Assembly (NCBI RefSeq): GCF_000425645.1
Contig: NZ_KE384430.1
Location: 917,492-981,491, forward strand
From: Gaetbulibacter saemankumensis DSM 17032
GTDB taxonomy: Bacteria; Bacteroidota; Bacteroidia; Flavobacteriales; Flavobacteriaceae
Direction: 5' to 3'
DNA length: 64,000 nucleotides
The translations under genes were made by a program, and so were the position numbers. Below are positions 61,330 through 64,000 of this stretch, in pieces. The notes below the pieces were generated by a model. It was not told where the DNA came from, ran no database searches, and worked only from the letters and a program-made list of their open reading frames with translations. The stretch's first letter is position 1. Each line of letters opens with the position of its first letter.

Positions 61330-61467
61330 GATTCAAAATTTTCATACAAATTAATGATTTATAGCGGTTTACGCAATTTTAATCGGTGACCGACTTCATT
61401 TTAAATTATCTGTTAATAGTTTTACTAGGGTATTGAACTTTTTTATCTTTAGCACAAATAAAAACCC

Positions 61468-62151
61468 ATGCAGAAAAATATAATCATTACCGGAACAAGT
61501 CGAGGAATAGGTTTTGAATTAGTACAATTATTTGCAAAGGCAGGGCATCGAATTCTGGCGCTTTCCAGAAATGAGCGGCCTATTAATGATTTAAATTTAA
61601 GTAATGTAACCACATTTTCTTTCGATTTAAGTGATGAGAATGCCTATTCTAAAGTTGAGGATTTTATAAATGCAAATTGGGAGCAGGTAGATGTGTTGAT
61701 AAACAATGCCGGTATGTTGGTTAACAAACCATTCTCTGAAATTACTATGGCCGATTTTGAAGCCGTATATAAAACCAATGTATTTGGAGTAGCAGAACTT
61801 ACGCGAGTAGTTTTACCTTTTATGAAACAAAATAGTCATGTAGTAACTATAAGCTCTATGGGTGGTGTACAGGGTAGTATGAAATTTCCAGGCCTAGCCG
61901 CTTATAGCTCTAGTAAAGGCGCTGTTATAACTTTAACCGAGTTATGGGCTGAAGAATATAAAGAAAGTGGCATTTCATTTAATGTGCTCGCGTTAGGGGC
62001 TGTTCAAACAGAGATGTTAGAGGAAGCTTTTCCCGGCTACCAGGCACCAACTACTGCATTGGAAATGGCAGAATATATTTCTGATTTTGCTTTAAACGGG
62101 AATAAATATTACAACGGCAAATTGTTACAGGTTTCTAATTCTACGCCTTAA
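61468..62151 (+). CDS. Short-chain dehydrogenase/reductase (SDR)
   Basis: 227 residues of the classical SDR fold. TGTSRGIG (8-15) is the NAD(P) motif, NNAG (about 78-81) the fold motif, and the catalytic Tyr-Lys are in YSSSK near 151-155, with the Ser before them in SSMGG. It reduces or oxidises a carbonyl or alcohol; the substrate is not predictable. The next gene (HAD) begins two bases after its stop. The initial TATCTTTAG before the start is one base off the -7 consensus. Confidence 0.9.
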   Translation: MQKNIIITGTSRGIGFELVQLFAKAGHRILALSRNERPINDLNLSNVTTFSFDLSDENAYSKVEDFINANWEQVDVLINNAGMLVNKPFSEITMADFEAVYKTNVFGVAELTRVVLPFMKQNSHVVTISSMGGVQGSMKFPGLAAYSSSKGAVITLTELWAEEYKESGISFNVLALGAVQTEMLEEAFPGYQAPTTALEMAEYISDFALNGNKYYNGKLLQVSNSTP

Positions 62152-62153
62152 TT

Positions 62154-62789
62154 ATGAAGAAATACAAGTGTATTATATTCGATTGTGATGGTGTATTGGT
62201 AGATACCGAAGTTACAAGTAATCAGTTGTTAGTAGAAATGGCGAATGACTACGGGGCTAACATCGATCTTGATTATGCTATGAAGCATTTTAAAGGTAGT
62301 CATTTTAGAGATTGTTTGAAATTAATAAAGACCTTAGTCACTAAGTCAGTTTCAGAAACGTTTGAACAAGATTATAGAACTGAATTGGATAAGCGGTTTA
62401 AAGACACTGTGAAACCAATAAAAGGTATTAAGAATGTTATTGAAAAGTTGGATGTATCTTTTTGTGTGGCTTCTAGTGGTACTGATGAAAAAATTCGACT
62501 TAATTTAGGACTGGTAGGTCTCTTAGATGCTTTTGAAGGTAAGATATTCAGTTGTTATACTATTCAGAAATGGAAACCTGATCCAGACATTTTTTTATTG
62601 GCTGCAAAAACCATGGGCTATAGTCCTGAGAATTGTTTGGTTGTAGAGGATAGTAAACTTGGAGTTCAAGGTGCTTTAAATGGAGGGTTTGATGTATATG
62701 GTTATACCGAACACGATTATTACAATGAATTGGAAGGCCTGGCAACAAAAACGTTTTCGAAAATGGAAGATTTAATTGAAATACTTTAG
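62154..62789 (+). CDS. HAD-superfamily hydrolase (beta-phosphoglucomutase/phosphatase-like)
   Basis: 211 residues of the HAD subfamily IA. FDCDGVLVDTE (8-18) is motif I, ASSGTDEK (about 106-113) motif II, KWKPDPDIFLLAA motif III and VVEDSKLGVQGAL motif IV. Subfamily IA includes phosphatases such as 2-deoxyglucose-6-phosphatase and beta-phosphoglucomutase. The cap is helical (about 15-90). Its substrate is open. It follows the SDR gene by two bases, so both may act in one small pathway. Confidence 0.9.
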   Translation: MKKYKCIIFDCDGVLVDTEVTSNQLLVEMANDYGANIDLDYAMKHFKGSHFRDCLKLIKTLVTKSVSETFEQDYRTELDKRFKDTVKPIKGIKNVIEKLDVSFCVASSGTDEKIRLNLGLVGLLDAFEGKIFSCYTIQKWKPDPDIFLLAAKTMGYSPENCLVVEDSKLGVQGALNGGFDVYGYTEHDYYNELEGLATKTFSKMEDLIEIL

Positions 62790-62877
62790 ATTTTCTAAAA
62801 AAGAACAAAAATAGTTTCGAGAATGTAATTATTGTGGTTTTCTATGTCGAAAGCTTTTAATAATCGGGTAATTCTTT

Positions 62878-62885
62878 TAAATTTG
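62878..62885 (+). promoter_or_regulatory. Putative -7 element (TAAATTTG) of the SprT-like gene
   Basis: TAAATTTG matches TAnnTTTG and ends six bases before the ATG at 62891, so a leaderless or nearly leaderless transcript is implied. No clear -33 element. Confidence 0.35.
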
Positions 62886-62890
62886 AGTAT

Positions 62891-63499
62891 ATGCATCAAA
62901 AACTGCAGGGATATATTTCTGATAATGCCATTCCAAAGGTTTTAAAATTATTAGAACACGATCGTTTACTGGTAAAAGTAAAAAAGGAGCGCAAAACTAG
63001 GCATGGTGATTATATGCGTTTATCTAATGGAAATCATCAGATAACTGTTAATTCTAATCTCAATCAGTATCGTTTTTTAATTACCTTAATTCATGAGATT
63101 GCTCATTTTGAAGCCTATCGAACTTATGGGAAGTTAATTAAGCCACATGGTATAGAGTGGAAGCATACGTTTCAGCATTTAATGTTACCATTTTTAAATC
63201 CTGACATTTTTCCAGAAACACTTTTGCCGCTGTTAGCTAGGCATTTTAAAAATCCTAGGGCTTCGAGTGATACCGATATTGAATTGGCCTTTGCTTTAAA
63301 ACAGTATGATCCTCCGAGCGATAAATCTTATATTTTTGAAGTACCTTTAGGGGCAACTTTTAAATTATACAATAATAAAACCTTTATAAAAGGACATAAA
63401 AGAAGAACGCGTTTTGAGTGTGTTGAAGAGAATACCGGTAGGATATATCTTTTTAACCCGAATGCAGAAGTTGAATTATTAAAAATAACCAATGAATAA
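62891..63499 (+). CDS. SprT-like zinc metalloprotease-fold protein
   Basis: 202 residues with the zinc motif HEIAH (about 71-75) in LITLIHEIAHFEAYRTYGK, and a third histidine candidate in KPHGIEWKHTFQ. This is SprT-like (PF10263); the C-terminal zinc-ribbon of full SprT (KKCxxC) is absent, while a strand-rich tail is seen (FEVPLGATFKLYNNKTFIKGHK and RTRFECVEENTGR). Eukaryotic relatives (Spartan) degrade DNA-protein crosslinks, but bacterial members are not well characterised. It overlaps the next gene by eight bases. Confidence 0.86.
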   Translation: MHQKLQGYISDNAIPKVLKLLEHDRLLVKVKKERKTRHGDYMRLSNGNHQITVNSNLNQYRFLITLIHEIAHFEAYRTYGKLIKPHGIEWKHTFQHLMLPFLNPDIFPETLLPLLARHFKNPRASSDTDIELAFALKQYDPPSDKSYIFEVPLGATFKLYNNKTFIKGHKRRTRFECVEENTGRIYLFNPNAEVELLKITNE

Positions 63500-64000
63500 A
63501 AATTATTACGCCATATTGATGGCAGGAGGAGTAGGATCGAGATTTTGGCCAGTAAGTACAGAGGAATTTCCTAAGCAATTTCACGATATGTTGGGGACTG
63601 GAGATACTTTAATACAAAAAACATTTCAACGTTTATCACATGTAATTCCAAAGGAAAATATCTTTATTTTAACTAACGAACGTTATAATGATTTGGTATT
63701 TGAGCAATTACCTGAATTAACAGAACGCCAAGTGGTTTTAGAACCAGCTATGCGAAATACAGCACCTTGTATTTTATATGCTTCGTTAAAAATTCAGAAG
63801 GAAAATCCGGATGCCGTAATGATTGTAGCTCCTAGTGATCACTGGATTGAAGATGAAAAAACATTCTCAAAGAATGTACAACAAGCCTTTAATTTTTGCG
63901 AAAACAATAATGCCCTGATGACTTTAGGTGTTCAACCTACATTTCCTAATACAGGCTATGGGTATATTGAGTTTGATAAGACATCAACTCAAGACATTAA
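63492..64000 (+). CDS. manC: Mannose-1-phosphate guanylyltransferase (C-terminus beyond window)
   Basis: The frame is open from the ATG at 63492 to the window end, 169 residues so far. It shows the nucleotidyltransferase motifs MAGGVGSRFWPVS (10-22), the KQF signature of the family, LEPAMRNTAPC (about 80-90) and VAPSDHWI (about 106-113), with GVQPTFPNTGYGYIE later. This is the mannose-1-phosphate guanylyltransferase form (GDP-mannose synthesis for polysaccharides). The start is eight bases before the SprT-like stop, so the genes are coupled. The end and any isomerase fusion lie outside the window. Confidence 0.92.
   Translation, partial: MNKNYYAILMAGGVGSRFWPVSTEEFPKQFHDMLGTGDTLIQKTFQRLSHVIPKENIFILTNERYNDLVFEQLPELTERQVVLEPAMRNTAPCILYASLKIQKENPDAVMIVAPSDHWIEDEKTFSKNVQQAFNFCENNNALMTLGVQPTFPNTGYGYIEFDKTSTQDI

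Noticed and set aside
1-64000. CRISPR array, prophage, insertion sequence or toxin-antitoxin locus
   Set aside because: No regularly spaced repeats, transposase, integrase, capsid or toxin-like genes were seen in any part of the window.

Overview
The window is a chromosomal segment of a member of the Bacteroidota, most probably family Flavobacteriaceae. The evidence is the AT-rich composition, the gliding and type IX secretion genes gldJ, porU and porV, the TAnnTTTG-type -7 promoter elements, weak or absent Shine-Dalgarno sequences, a mevalonate pathway and many families typical of flavobacteria. I see no insertion sequence, phage, plasmid or CRISPR signature; the gene content looks like core genome with a few unusual local clusters.

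Layout. 1-1924 (minus): a glycosyltransferase cut by the window edge and a flippase-like membrane protein. 1960-6127 (plus): an outer-membrane barrel, ruvC, hemW, a cyclase-family hydrolase, then DUF4230 and YjbR-type genes. 6301-13123: accessory single genes (secreted tandem alpha/beta-barrel protein, PhnA-like, NTF2-like, DUF4407, sulfide:quinone-reductase-like flavoprotein, EamA transporter, M20 dipeptidase). 13224-16434: tRNA-Leu, transketolase and transaldolase. 16603-19155: a methionine-sulfoxide repair and AMPylation operon (msrB-msrA-selO). 19465-26739: thioesterase, GDPD, flavoprotein, DUF1697, then mevalonate decarboxylase, a mevalonate-kinase-like GHMP kinase, a UbiA prenyltransferase and an rRNA pseudouridine synthase homologue that lacks the family aspartate. 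27216-31095: a polyamine operon (arginine decarboxylase, agmatinase, deoxyhypusine-synthase-like enzyme, two small acidic proteins) behind a long structured leader.

31320-39466: a CESA-type glycosyltransferase paired with a degenerate GT2, a phosphoesterase, an Mpo1-like protein, a second small barrel, purine nucleoside phosphorylase, acyl-CoA dehydrogenase and anmK. 39635-45515: amino-acid dehydrogenase, NhaD, ExbB-ExbD-TonB and FolC. 45579-45822: two identical tRNA-Val genes. 45998-60109: a PAS-LuxR regulator, murF, gldJ divergent from porU-porV, cdd, pdhA-pdhC, then a minus-strand cluster. 61468-64000: SDR, HAD and SprT-like genes and a mannose-1-phosphate guanylyltransferase cut by the window end.

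The most unusual locus is 58939-61329 (minus): an AraC-type regulator with an N-terminal DUF4242 domain and a degenerate nucleotide-cyclase-like domain, followed by an exported DUF4242 protein, a truncated hemoglobin and a cytoplasmic DUF4242 protein. The same small domain is thus present in a regulator, in the envelope and in the cytoplasm around a heme protein, which suggests a sensing or response module that I cannot assign to a described system. Also worth attention are the polyamine operon with its DHS-like enzyme and leader, the pseudouridine synthase homologue with Gly in place of the catalytic Asp, and the decayed GT2.
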